The notes under the pieces were generated by a model. That model saw only the letters and a list, made by a program, of their open reading frames with translations, was not told the origin of the DNA and did no database searches. From Curvibacter delicatus NBRC 14919 (GTDB taxonomy: Bacteria > Pseudomonadota > Gammaproteobacteria > Burkholderiales > Burkholderiaceae_C), in assembly GCF_001592265.1 (NCBI RefSeq), contig NZ_BCWP01000001.1, positions 1 to 64,000 on the forward strand: 64,000 nt of DNA, given 5' to 3'. The translations under genes and the position numbers were made by a program. Positions 27,950-36,338 of this stretch are shown here, one piece after another. Position 1 is the stretch's first letter. Each line of letters begins with the position of its first letter.

Positions 27950-28335
27950 GTCGCTCTCTCCATTAACCGGAAGAAAATTCGTCACTCCTCGGGGCTCTGA
28001 CAAACCAGGTTTTCACTGGAGAAACCACGCCTCCACATTGAAATAAATGTTTACCGAAGACATATCAACATGACATGGTGCAGCGCTTGTCGATACGAAG
28101 TTGATACAGAACCATGCCCAGGTGATTGGGGCTTTCGCGGGTCGTCGAACTGCAAGCGTTGAGGCCGTTTGCAGGCAAGAATGGGCTGCTCACCCAAAGA
28201 CATGCAACTCTTCAGTCTGAGGAGCGGTTGTCAATGCCAGCTAGGCTGGCGGGCGGTCGATGAAGTTATGTAAAAGATGAGGCAGCACCGTGGGCGCGTT
28301 GTTGTGCCCGTGTGAAAACCAGCACAATCAGCGCC
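27950..28335. other. 386-bp divergent intergenic region
   Basis: This spacer separates the amphipathic protein gene (minus) from the YhgE/Pip gene (plus). It is poorer in GC than its surroundings, especially 28010-28080. It contains a 6-bp inverted repeat GCCAGC-TAG-GCTGGC at 28236-28250 and a weak minus-strand pair TTGATA/TATTTC (28063-28068 and 28040-28045, 17-bp spacing). No convincing gene is visible. Confidence 0.5.
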
Positions 28336-30204
28336 ATGAGCTCCGCAAACCCATTGAGCCGCGCCATGCTCGCCATCTGGCAGATCGTCAGGACCGACCT
28401 GGCGTTGTTCCGTCGCTCTTCGCGCCTGTGGTTGGCCGTGCTGGCCATTGCGCTGGTGCCGGCAGCCTATGCGCTGATTTACCTTTCCAGCGTCTGGGAT
28501 CCGAATGCCAAGACCAGTGATCTGCCGGTAGGCATCGTCAACCTGGACGAGGGCTTCGATTACCGTGGCCGCAACATGAATGTGGGTGCGGAGCTGACAA
28601 GCGAGTTGATCAAGTCCGCCACCTTCGGTTTTCGCAAGCTGGATGCTGCCGATGCCGCGCGCCAGGCGGTCAAGCACGGCAGCCTGGCGTTTGCCATCAT
28701 CATCCCGCGCGATTTCAGCGCCAGCGCGGTACCCGGCGAGTATGCCGGGGCCGGCACCGTGACGGTGGTGCTGTCCGAAGGCAACAACTACGCGGCGGCG
28801 GGTTTTGCGCGCCGCTTTGCGGTCGACCTGGGGCATCAGGTCAATGAAGCGTTGAACGAGAAGCGCTGGGAGCAGGTGCTGCTGTCGGCGGATGGTTCCG
28901 GCAAAAGCCTGGACATGCTGAAGGCCGGCATGGCGGAGTTGCGCACCGGCGTCTTGACCTACAACGACGGGCTGACCCGCTACAGCGGCACGGTAGTGCA
29001 GTTGGCGAATGGCTTCAAGCAGGTTGGCGCCGGCATCCGCACCATGGAGTCCAAGTTGCCGCCTGAGGCCGAGCTCAAGGCCTTCAAGGCGGGTACCCAG
29101 CGTCTGAACCTGCGCCAGCGTGAGCTGGGCACAGGGCTGGAGCAATTGCAGGCCGGCGCACTCAAGCTGACCGAAGGCGCCGTTCAGATGCAGCAGGAAA
29201 CCGCGGGCATTCCCTTCGTGGGCGACAAAATTTCAGCCAGCGCCGGGGAACTGGCCGCAGGCGGTCAACAGTTGAACGACGGGCTGATGAAGGCGCTGGA
29301 TGCGAATGCACGCCTGACGCGTGGTGCTGCCAGGGTGGAAGAGGGGGCGGACAAACTGGTCGATGGCGCCAGTGCCCTGGGTGAGGGGCTGCGCACGCTG
29401 GCCGAGAAACTGCCGGAAGATGCGCGGCTGGATGCTTTTGCCAAGGGCAGTGGCGACTTGCTGCGCGGCGCCACCAAGCTGCGGACCGGGATCGAGCTGG
29501 TGGCCTCGGCGCTGCCGACATCAGTCAGCAAGCTGGACGGCAGTGCGAGCGGGCTGGCGGATTCCGTCAAGCCCGCGCTGGAAGTGATGGCGCCAGTGGC
29601 CAACAATGGCAGCGCTTTTGCGCCCAACATGATCGCCATGGCCTTGTGGCTGGGGGCGGTGATGGCGGTGTACCTGTTCAATGTGCGCGTGCTGGCGGTG
29701 GAGCACGCAGGGGCGCCTGCACTGGTCAAAACACTCGGCAAGTTTGTCGCACCTGCCCTGGTGGTGCTGGTGCAGACGGGCCTGACCTTGCTGATGCTGG
29801 TGTTCGGCCTGGGCATCACGGTGCCGGACTATGCCAGCCTCATCTTGGTCATGCTGGCGGCCGGCCAGGCCTTTCTGGCCATCGTCTACCTGTTGCTGCG
29901 AGCCCTGGGTGAGGCGGGCAAGCTGCTGGTCGTCCTGCTGCTCACGTTGCAGCTGGCGGCCGGCGGCGGCGTGATGCCGATTGAACTCACGGCCGATTTC
30001 TTCCAGGCCGTGCACGCCTGGCTGCCCTTCACGTGGGTCGTCAAGGCACTGCGTGCCAGCCTGTTCGGGGCCTTTGACCACGGCTGGCTATCGGCTTGGC
30101 TGGAGTTGATGCTGATCGGTGCGCTGGCGCTGCTGCTGGCCAGTCTGGTGCGGCACTGGCAGACCGTACCGGCAGCGGATTACAAACCCGGCATCGAGAT
30201 CTGA
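28336..30204 (+). CDS. YhgE/Pip-domain membrane protein (ABC-2-type topology)
   Basis: A 622-residue inner membrane protein. One membrane helix lies near 30-52 (LWLAVLAIALVPAAYALIYL); a long extracytoplasmic region follows, rich in heptad-like leucine/alanine repeats (LKTG-, GAGIRTMESKL, LTEGAVQMQQE, ASALGEGLRTLAEKL), typical of YhgE/Pip proteins. The C-terminal 200 residues hold five or six membrane helices like ABC-2 permeases. The family is named after phage infection protein Pip of lactococci but its usual role is unknown, possibly export. ATG 28336 is chosen; GTG 28312 in the same frame is an alternative. Neither has a good ribosome site. Confidence 0.85.
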   Translation: MSSANPLSRAMLAIWQIVRTDLALFRRSSRLWLAVLAIALVPAAYALIYLSSVWDPNAKTSDLPVGIVNLDEGFDYRGRNMNVGAELTSELIKSATFGFRKLDAADAARQAVKHGSLAFAIIIPRDFSASAVPGEYAGAGTVTVVLSEGNNYAAAGFARRFAVDLGHQVNEALNEKRWEQVLLSADGSGKSLDMLKAGMAELRTGVLTYNDGLTRYSGTVVQLANGFKQVGAGIRTMESKLPPEAELKAFKAGTQRLNLRQRELGTGLEQLQAGALKLTEGAVQMQQETAGIPFVGDKISASAGELAAGGQQLNDGLMKALDANARLTRGAARVEEGADKLVDGASALGEGLRTLAEKLPEDARLDAFAKGSGDLLRGATKLRTGIELVASALPTSVSKLDGSASGLADSVKPALEVMAPVANNGSAFAPNMIAMALWLGAVMAVYLFNVRVLAVEHAGAPALVKTLGKFVAPALVVLVQTGLTLLMLVFGLGITVPDYASLILVMLAAGQAFLAIVYLLLRALGEAGKLLVVLLLTLQLAAGGGVMPIELTADFFQAVHAWLPFTWVVKALRASLFGAFDHGWLSAWLELMLIGALALLLASLVRHWQTVPAADYKPGIEI

Positions 30205-30216
30205 GGCGGCTGGTGC

Positions 30217-30765
30217 TCAGCGGCTGCGCCCGGCGCGGTACATGCCGCTGGTCTTGCGCGTCAGCGGCGTGGCTTTGGCGATCTGCGCCTGAGCCTGCCC
30301 CACGTGGGCATGGGTGATGGCCAGACCCAGCGCGTCGGCCGCGTCCGGCCCCGGCAGGCCGGGCAATTTGAGCAGGCGCTTCACCATCTCCTGCACCTGG
30401 GCTTTTTGTGCGCGGCCGTGGCCGACCACGGCCTGCTTCATCTGCAGCGCGGTGTACTCGGCTACCGGCAGGTCGCGCGTCACCAGCGCCGTGACGCAGG
30501 CGCCGCGTGCCTGGCCCAGCAGCAGGGTGGACTGCGGGTTGACGTTGACAAACACGATTTCCACGGCAGCCGCCTCGGGCTGGTAACGCGCGATCACCTC
30601 ATGGATACCATCGAACAGCACCTTCAGGCGCGCCGGCAGCTCGCCTTGTGCCAGGTGCAGGGTGCTGATGGTGCCGCTGGCCACATAACTCAGCTGGTGG
30701 CCGGTCACGTCGATGACGCCGAAACCGGTGGTGCGCAGGCCGGGGTCGATGCCGAGGATCCTCAT
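30217..30765 (-). CDS. ruvC: Holliday junction resolvase RuvC
   Basis: Endonuclease that cleaves Holliday junctions with RuvAB. The product is 182 residues. It begins [19 protein letters not shown], carrying the catalytic Asp7; Glu69 in [10 protein letters not shown] and the acidic [14 protein letters not shown] complete the RNase H-like site. The start overlaps the mtgA stop by 4 nt. ruvAB is not in the window. The gene ends 13 nt before the convergent YhgE/Pip stop. Confidence 0.97.
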   Translation of the reverse strand: MRILGIDPGLRTTGFGVIDVTGHQLSYVASGTISTLHLAQGELPARLKVLFDGIHEVIARYQPEAAAVEIVFVNVNPQSTLLLGQARGACVTALVTRDLPVAEYTALQMKQAVVGHGRAQKAQVQEMVKRLLKLPGLPGPDAADALGLAITHAHVGQAQAQIAKATPLTRKTSGMYRAGRSR

Positions 30766-31493
30766 GGCAGCTCTGCGTTCCACAGCCGTGCGGCGATCAC
30801 CGCCGAGCGCTCGGCCAGGTAGCTGGAGTTGGGCAGCTTCTCGAAGTATTTGGGCCGCGGCAGCATCACGGCCAGCCGTGCCGCCTCCAGCGGTGTGAGC
30901 CGGGCGGCTGGCTTGCGGAAGTAGTGCTGCGCGGCAGCTTCGGCACCGAACACGCCTTCGCCCCATTCGACGTGGTTGAGGTAGATCTCCAGGATGCGCC
31001 GTTTGCTCAGCAGTTGTTCCAGCAGGAAGGTCAGCACAAACTCCTGGCCCTTGCGCACGAAGCTGCGCTCGCCGGAGAGGAACAGGTTCTTGGCCAACTG
31101 CTGCGTGATGGTGGAGCCGCCGACGATCTTGGGCGGCTTCACCACCTTGGCACCATTGGCGGCTTTTTTCGCAGCCTGCGCTTCGGCCTTGGCGTTCTTC
31201 TGCCAGGCTTTTTCCAGCGCGTCCCAGTCCACGCCATCGTGGTAGGTGAAGCCGTCGTCCTCCGAGGCGATCACCGCACGTTTGAGGTGGTCGGAGATGT
31301 CGGCATAGTCCACCCACTGCTGGCGCCAGCGCAGCTGGTCCTTCTCGTTCAGGAGGCGCCAGGCCTCGGAGCGCTCAAAGGCGGTGGACTGCGGATTGAC
31401 GACCACCATCAAGGCGATGCGCGCCACGAAGAACAGCTGCAGCGCCAGCAGCGCAGCCGCGAGCAGGAAAGTCCAGCGCAGCAAGCCTTTCAT
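30762..31493 (-). CDS. mtgA: Monofunctional peptidoglycan glycosyltransferase MtgA
   Basis: GT51-family membrane-anchored enzyme that polymerises lipid II into glycan strands without transpeptidase activity. The product is 243 residues with one N-terminal membrane helix (about 7-30). Catalytic motifs: [16 protein letters not shown] with the general base glutamate, [47 protein letters not shown] and [15 protein letters not shown]. An unusual Ala/Lys-rich insertion ([20 protein letters not shown]) precedes GGSTITQQ. The gene is coupled by 4-nt overlaps to both the tonB-like gene and ruvC. Confidence 0.96.
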   Translation of the reverse strand: MKGLLRWTFLLAAALLALQLFFVARIALMVVVNPQSTAFERSEAWRLLNEKDQLRWRQQWVDYADISDHLKRAVIASEDDGFTYHDGVDWDALEKAWQKNAKAEAQAAKKAANGAKVVKPPKIVGGSTITQQLAKNLFLSGERSFVRKGQEFVLTFLLEQLLSKRRILEIYLNHVEWGEGVFGAEAAAQHYFRKPAARLTPLEAARLAVMLPRPKYFEKLPNSSYLAERSAVIAARLWNAELP

Positions 31494-32359
31494 CGCTGTG
31501 ACACCGGTGCGCTGATGCGGGTTTCCAGGGTCTGGTCGCGCGTGAAACGGAAGCGCGACACCACCACGATCTGCTCGGCCTGACGGCGCATCGCCTGGCT
31601 GAACGCGCCGAAGGGGCCGGCGCTCTTGGCAATCGCTTGGGCACGGCGGTCGAGCGTACGGTTGCCTGAGCTTTCCACCACCTCGGTGGCGAGCACACGG
31701 CCGTCGTGGTTGACGGTGACCATCATGGTCAACTCACCATAGAGTTTTTTGCCGCCGGCCTCGGGAAAGTTTTCCGTGCCGCGGTCCTCGATGCTGCGGC
31801 GCAGCTGGTCGTAGTAAATGGCGTAGACCTCTTCCCGCGTGGCCGGGCTGATGTAGCGCTTCTTGGGTCGGGCATTTTCCTGGTTGATGCGGCGTTCGAT
31901 CTCGGCCAGCAGCTTGATCAGCTGGCGGCGCTTTTCCTCGCGGGCAGCCAGCTCGGAGGCATCGCTGGGTTGCGTCGGATCGGTCTTGGGCAGGGCCGCG
32001 ATCTGCTGCTTGATCTGTGCCAGCAACAGGGTCTGCTGGACCTGCATGGCCTGCAGTTTCCTTTGCGTTTCCTCTTCGACGGCATCCCCGCTGTCGCTCA
32101 GCAAGGCGGAGGGCAACGGGCTGGTGGCCCGGCCCTGCTGCGCCTCGCCGCCGCCGGCCATGGTGGCCTGGGCAATGGCGCGGGCTTTGTCGGGGCGTTC
32201 GTTGGTGCGGGCGTTGACCAGCACCACTTCCAGCAGTGTGTCTTCAAACACGCGGTTGAAGGCTTCGGGGTCGACGATGCGCACCGTCAGCAAGACGGCA
32301 TGGACGGCCACCGAGATGCCGAGGGCCAGCTGCAAGGGACTGAGGGCGCGCAGGTTCAC
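31490..32359 (-). CDS. TonB-family protein
   Basis: A 289-residue protein with one N-terminal membrane helix (about 8-28), a long central region rich in charged and glutamine residues that may form a coiled coil (ETQRKLQAMQVQQTLLLAQIKQQI and REEKRRQLIKLLAEIERRINQ), and a TonB C-terminal-like domain at about 200-285 (YGELTMMVTVNHDGRVLATEVVESSGNRTLDRRA). TonB proteins transmit proton-motive energy to outer membrane receptors. Here there are no exbBD genes, and the coiled centre differs from the usual Pro/Lys linker, so it may be a TonB/TolA-like envelope protein. It overlaps its neighbours rnb and mtgA by 4 nt. Confidence 0.8.
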   Translation of the reverse strand: MNLRALSPLQLALGISVAVHAVLLTVRIVDPEAFNRVFEDTLLEVVLVNARTNERPDKARAIAQATMAGGGEAQQGRATSPLPSALLSDSGDAVEEETQRKLQAMQVQQTLLLAQIKQQIAALPKTDPTQPSDASELAAREEKRRQLIKLLAEIERRINQENARPKKRYISPATREEVYAIYYDQLRRSIEDRGTENFPEAGGKKLYGELTMMVTVNHDGRVLATEVVESSGNRTLDRRAQAIAKSAGPFGAFSQAMRRQAEQIVVVSRFRFTRDQTLETRISAPVSQR

Positions 32360-34413
32360 GAGGCAGGATTATCGCCCGCGGGGGCTTCAGCTTCGTTGAC
32401 GTCGACGGCGATCTCGATCGGGCCGGCGGCCAGGTGTTCGGCCTCCTCTTCCTCGGCTTCCTCCTCGGCCACGGCTTCGGGCGCGGTGTCCAGCCGCTCG
32501 ATCACCGTGCCTTTGACATCCAGCGCCACCTCGTCGATCTCGCCCAGCTTCACGCGCACCTTGGCGCCGCGCGGCAGGTCCTGTGCGCCGAGCACCGGCA
32601 GCACCAGCGGCAGCTCGTCGGCGCGCGCCATGTTGTCCTTGAACACGATGGCCACCAGCTCGGTGATGTTGTTCTGTTGCACGTATTTCAGCGTCCAGAA
32701 GCGCTCAATGGCACCCTGGTAGCCGTTGTAGGCGCTGTAGGCGGCGTCGAAGCCGGAAACGATGGCGAACAGCTCGGCATCCTTCGGCTTGAAGGGCGCG
32801 GCCAGCGCCGCCGTCTTGCCATGGCGCGCGCAGGCGATGATCTGCCACTGGTTCACCAGGTCGGTGTAACGACGCAACGGCGAGGTGCTCCAGGCGTAGG
32901 CCTTGACGCCGATGCCGGCGTGCGGCAGCGCCTTGGTGCCCATGCGCACCTTGACGCCCGGCGCCAGGCTGGCCTGGCTGCGGTAGATGCCGGGCACGCC
33001 GTGCTCGGCCAGCCACTGGCCCCAGGTGCTGTTGGCCAGGATCATGGCCTCGGCCACCATCAGGTCGAGCGGGGCGCCGCGCTGACGCGTGCCGATCACG
33101 ACCTGTTCGTGGCCGCTGGGTTCGGCATCGCCGTTGCCGACCAGTTTGAAGGTGTAGTCCGGGCGGTTGAAGGTCTCGGGTTTGCCGCGCACCATCTCGC
33201 GCTGCGCTTTCAGGTGCAGGGCCAAGCGGTATAAAAATGATAGCTGTTCGCGCAGATGTGACAAGGGCTGCGTGCCGTTTTGATGCTCAAACCCGGGGTT
33301 TTGCAGCCACTCGGCCGTGACCACCGCGTCGAGCTGGTCGTGGCGCAGGTTGTGCGCGATCGGCACGCGTTCCAGCCGCGTCTCATGGCCGCGAATCTCC
33401 AGCGTCGTCTCGTCCAGCGCCACATAGAGCGACACCGCCGGGCAGTCACGCCCTTCCTGCAAGGTGTAGCGTTGCACCACCTCGTCAGGCAGCATGGTGA
33501 GCTTGTAGCCCGGCATGTAGACGGTGGACAGGCGCGCGCGGCCCACGTTGTCAACCGCGCTGTCGCGTTGCACCGCCAGGCCCGGCGCGGCGATGTGGAT
33601 GCCGACTGTCACCGTACCTTCGCCCAGACCTTGCACCGACAGCGCGTCGTCGATCTCGGTGGTGGCCGAATCATCGATGGAAAAAGCCTGCACGGTGGCC
33701 AGCGGGAGTTCGTCCCGGATCTCGGGGGCTTCAAGGGCAGGAAAGCCGTAGCCCTTGGGAAAGTTCTCGAACAGGAAGCGCCGCCAGTGGAACTGGTAGG
33801 GCGAGTCGATGGCGCCGGCCTTCTGCAGCAGGTCCAGCGGTGCGGTGTGGGTGGCACGCGAGGCCTCGACCACGGCCTTGTACTCGGGTGCGTTCTTGTC
33901 CGGCTTGAACAGGATCTTGTAGAGCTGCTCGCGGATCGGTTGCGGGCACTCGCCGCGGCCCAGGGCGGCGGCCCAGTCCTCGATCTGCAGCTGCAGCACG
34001 CGTTTCTTTTCGATCGCCGCCAGCGCCTGCTGGATGATTTCGGCCGGCGCCTTCTTGAAGCGCCCCTTGCCGGCGCGGCGGAAATAGTGCGGTGCTTCCT
34101 GCAGGCGCAACAGTGCGGCGGCTTGCTGCGGCAGCGTGGGCGGATCCTGGAAGTAGACGCTGGCGAGATCGGCAAAGCCGAAGTCATCTTCCGGTGCGAA
34201 TTCCCAGGCCAGCTCCAGCTCGATGCCTTGGCTCAGCGTCTGGGCCGCACTCAGCAACTCGGCCGGGCTGGGCTTGTCGAACTTGAGCAGCACGTTGGCG
34301 GCTTTCACCTTGACGCGCTTGCCGGATTCCAGTTCTACCTGGATCGAGGCCTCGGCCTCGGACAGGATCCTGCCGGCGAGGAATTTGCCGGCTTCATCAA
34401 ACAATGCAAACAT
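32356..34413 (-). CDS. RNB-domain 3'-5' exoribonuclease (RNase II/R family)
   Basis: Hydrolytic exoribonuclease, 685 residues. The RNB catalytic motif FSIDDSATTEIDDALS carries the metal-binding aspartates, and TSPLRRYTDLVNQWQ holds the active-site arginine. The N terminus (about 1-60) is a small beta domain and not a classic cold-shock pair; a C-terminal S1-like region spans about 610-660, ending in a glutamate-rich tail. Compared with RNase R it lacks the long basic tail. A segment near residue 395 (LSFLYRLALHL) is encoded by DNA resembling a dispersed repeat. GACAAT lies 7 nt before the ATG with no ribosome site. Confidence 0.9.
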   Translation of the reverse strand: MFALFDEAGKFLAGRILSEAEASIQVELESGKRVKVKAANVLLKFDKPSPAELLSAAQTLSQGIELELAWEFAPEDDFGFADLASVYFQDPPTLPQQAAALLRLQEAPHYFRRAGKGRFKKAPAEIIQQALAAIEKKRVLQLQIEDWAAALGRGECPQPIREQLYKILFKPDKNAPEYKAVVEASRATHTAPLDLLQKAGAIDSPYQFHWRRFLFENFPKGYGFPALEAPEIRDELPLATVQAFSIDDSATTEIDDALSVQGLGEGTVTVGIHIAAPGLAVQRDSAVDNVGRARLSTVYMPGYKLTMLPDEVVQRYTLQEGRDCPAVSLYVALDETTLEIRGHETRLERVPIAHNLRHDQLDAVVTAEWLQNPGFEHQNGTQPLSHLREQLSFLYRLALHLKAQREMVRGKPETFNRPDYTFKLVGNGDAEPSGHEQVVIGTRQRGAPLDLMVAEAMILANSTWGQWLAEHGVPGIYRSQASLAPGVKVRMGTKALPHAGIGVKAYAWSTSPLRRYTDLVNQWQIIACARHGKTAALAAPFKPKDAELFAIVSGFDAAYSAYNGYQGAIERFWTLKYVQQNNITELVAIVFKDNMARADELPLVLPVLGAQDLPRGAKVRVKLGEIDEVALDVKGTVIERLDTAPEAVAEEEAEEEEAEHLAAGPIEIAVDVNEAEAPAGDNPAS
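33226..33275 (+). repeat. Dispersed repeat copy embedded in the RNB exonuclease gene
   Basis: Reading the plus strand, GGTATAAAAATGATAGCTGTT, then CGCGCA, GACAAGGGC and GTGCC appear in the same order and spacing as the intergenic element at 61976-62030. It lies antisense within the coding region and keeps the frame open, which suggests an in-frame insertion. Confidence 0.6.
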
Positions 34414-34426
34414 GGGCCCGATTGTC
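34411..34426 (-). promoter_or_regulatory. Extended -10-like element at the RNB exonuclease start
   Basis: On the minus strand TGGGACAAT is followed by 7 nt and the ATG. TG one base ahead of GACAAT fits an extended -10. No ribosome site separates it from the start, so the message may be leaderless. Confidence 0.4.
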
Positions 34427-34507
34427 CCAGTAAATCAGCGCTTCCCGTTGGCCGGGGCTTTCGAGCCGGGAGAAGGATTCGAATTTTTCAGAATGTTGCA
34501 GTGGGGC

Positions 34508-35095
34508 TCAGGTCGCCAGATCGAGGAAGGCCAGCACCTCGTCCAGGTAATCGGCGAACTCGCTGATGGCATGGTCGCTGCCTTCCAGCAGCCGGAGGTG
34601 CGTGCCAGGGTAGCGGCCCGTCATCTCGCGCCAGTCCAGCACCTCGTCGCCTTTGGCAATCAAGGCAAAGTAACGCTCGGGATAGGTGATGGCCTGGACG
34701 CTGAGGGCGCGCAACTCATCCACGAACTCGGGACGAAAGAAAAAGCGCTCCTGCGGGTCATGCCAGCTGGTCTGCTCGCCAATGTATTTGGCCAGATCGC
34801 GTGCCGGGTCAACAGCCGGGTTGAGCAGGGCAGCGCGGCAGCCGGTTTGCTCCGCCACCCAGGTGGCGTAGAAGCCGCCGAGCGACGAGCCCACGACCGC
34901 CATACGCTTGCGCGGCCAGCCGGCGATGCCCTGCGTGACCAAGGCCATGGCCTCGCGTGGCGAAGGCGGCAGCTGCGGACACCACAACGTCACCTGGGGG
35001 TACTGCGCCTCGATGCGCTGGCGTACCAGTTGGGCCTTGGTGGAGCGGGGCGAGGAGCGGAAACCGTGCAGATAAAGCAGATGGGTGGTGGGCAT
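34508..35095 (-). CDS. YqiA/YcfP-type alpha/beta hydrolase (esterase)
   Basis: A 195-residue cytoplasmic alpha/beta hydrolase. The oxyanion motif LLYLHGFRSSP is at the N terminus and the nucleophile elbow GSSLGG carries Ser at about 69. A catalytic Asp in AKGDEVLDW and His in GSDHAISEF complete the triad. The family (YqiA) has esterase activity with unknown natural substrate. It is divergent from rodA with only 20 bp between the two start codons. Confidence 0.88.
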   Translation of the reverse strand: MPTTHLLYLHGFRSSPRSTKAQLVRQRIEAQYPQVTLWCPQLPPSPREAMALVTQGIAGWPRKRMAVVGSSLGGFYATWVAEQTGCRAALLNPAVDPARDLAKYIGEQTSWHDPQERFFFRPEFVDELRALSVQAITYPERYFALIAKGDEVLDWREMTGRYPGTHLRLLEGSDHAISEFADYLDEVLAFLDLAT

Positions 35096-35115
35096 GTGCT
35101 GGATAATCGCACACC
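35096..35115. promoter_or_regulatory. 20-bp divergent promoter core shared by esterase and rodA genes
   Basis: The entire spacer between the two ATGs is 20 bp. It contains GGATAATC: read on the plus strand GATAAT (35102-35107) ends 8 nt before the rodA ATG, and on the minus strand GATTAT (35108-35103) ends 7 nt before the esterase ATG. There is no room for ribosome sites, so both messages would be leaderless and the -35 regions would lie inside the opposite genes. Confidence 0.45.
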
Positions 35116-36270
35116 ATGGCGGTTGTATTTGAAAGACCTTCTCTGCTCAAGCGGGCAATGCCCTGGTTCAGTGGCTTTGACGGCCCGCTGGCCTTTGCCG
35201 TTTTCCTGCTGGTCTGTGCGGGCATGTTGACCATGTTCTCCTCCGGCTACGACCATGGCACGCGCTTCCTGGACCATGGGCGCAACATGCTGATTGCCGG
35301 CTTCATCATGTTCGTGGTGGCGCAGATTCCGCCGCAGCGGCTGATGACGCTGGCGGTGCCGCTGTACGTGCTGGGGGTGACCCTGCTGATTGCGGTGGCG
35401 GTGTTCGGCATCACCAAGAAAGGTGCCAGGCGCTGGATCAATGTCGGCATCGTCATTCAGCCCAGCGAAATTCTCAAGATCGCCATGCCGCTGATGCTGG
35501 CGTGGTGGTTCCAGAAACGCGAAGGCCAGTTGCGCCCGCTCGACTTCCTGGTGGCCGGCCTGTTGCTGGCCGTGCCGGTGGGACTCATCATGAAGCAGCC
35601 CGACCTGGGAACGGCCCTGCTGGTGCTGGCCGCGGGCCTGTCGGTGATCTTCTTTGCCGGACTGAGCTGGAAGCTCATCATTCCGCCGGTCCTGCTGGGG
35701 GTGGTCGGTCTGCTGCTGGTGGTGATCTTCGAGCCACAGTTGTGCGCGCAGGGCGTGCGCTGGCCGGTGCTGCACGACTACCAGCAACAGCGCATCTGCA
35801 CCTTGCTGGATCCGACACGCGATCCCCTGGGCAAGGGTTTCCACATCATCCAGGGCATGATCGCCATCGGTTCCGGGGGGATCTTCGGCAAAGGCTTCAT
35901 GCAGGGCACGCAGACCCATCTGGAATTCATTCCCGAGCGCACCACCGATTTCATCTTCGCCGCCTTCTCCGAGGAGTTCGGCCTGTTTGGCAACCTGTTG
36001 CTGATCAGCAGTTTCATTTTCCTCGTCCTGCGCGGCCTGGCGATTGCACTGGAAGCCCCCACGCTGTTTGCCCGTTTGCTGGCCGGCAGCGTGACCATGA
36101 TCTTTTTCACCTATGCCTTCGTCAACATGGGCATGGTCAGCGGCATCCTGCCGGTGGTCGGGGTGCCGCTGCCTTTCATCAGCTATGGCGGGACGGCCAT
36201 GGTGACGCTGGGCATGGGCCTGGGCATCCTGATGTCGATCGCCCGATCCAAACGTCTGGTGCAGACCTGA
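35116..36270 (+). CDS. rodA: Rod-shape SEDS peptidoglycan polymerase RodA
   Basis: SEDS glycosyltransferase of the elongasome, polymerising lipid II for side-wall growth with PBP2. The product is 384 residues with about ten membrane helices. Motifs: MLTMFSSGYD, GARRWINVGIVIQPSEILKI, MKQPDLGTALLVLAAG, QRICTLLDPTRDPLGKGFHIIQ, HLEFIPERTTDFIFAAFSEEFG and VPLPFISYGGTAMV. It differs from the dcw-encoded FtsW by the RodA-type loop. The usual upstream genes mreBCD and the PBP2 gene are absent here; the esterase is divergent and tldD follows after 65 bp. Confidence 0.96.
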   Translation: MAVVFERPSLLKRAMPWFSGFDGPLAFAVFLLVCAGMLTMFSSGYDHGTRFLDHGRNMLIAGFIMFVVAQIPPQRLMTLAVPLYVLGVTLLIAVAVFGITKKGARRWINVGIVIQPSEILKIAMPLMLAWWFQKREGQLRPLDFLVAGLLLAVPVGLIMKQPDLGTALLVLAAGLSVIFFAGLSWKLIIPPVLLGVVGLLLVVIFEPQLCAQGVRWPVLHDYQQQRICTLLDPTRDPLGKGFHIIQGMIAIGSGGIFGKGFMQGTQTHLEFIPERTTDFIFAAFSEEFGLFGNLLLISSFIFLVLRGLAIALEAPTLFARLLAGSVTMIFFTYAFVNMGMVSGILPVVGVPLPFISYGGTAMVTLGMGLGILMSIARSKRLVQT

Positions 36271-36323
36271 CGTCAGGCGCCATGAGCGGAAGCCCCACAC
36301 AGGGGGCGGAGATCGCACCGGCC

Positions 36324-36338
36324 TAAAATGAGGCCATG
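36324..36338 (+). promoter_or_regulatory. -10-like hexamer abutting the tldD start
   Basis: TAAAAT at 36324-36329 ends 6 nt before ATG 36336. GAGG within the gap is only 2 nt from the ATG, too close to act as a ribosome site. It fits the same arrangement seen before lpxC, mpl and the aroG leader. Confidence 0.45.

Noticed and set aside
23183-28335. Flagellar gene cluster around the FlgH-like gene
   Set aside because: No rod, hook, P-ring, motor or export gene is present; only the L-ring-type lipoprotein resembles a flagellar part.
28312-30204. Prophage or phage-defence island suggested by the Pip (phage infection protein) name
   Set aside because: YhgE/Pip proteins are common chromosomal membrane proteins; no integrase, att site, toxin or restriction gene is present.
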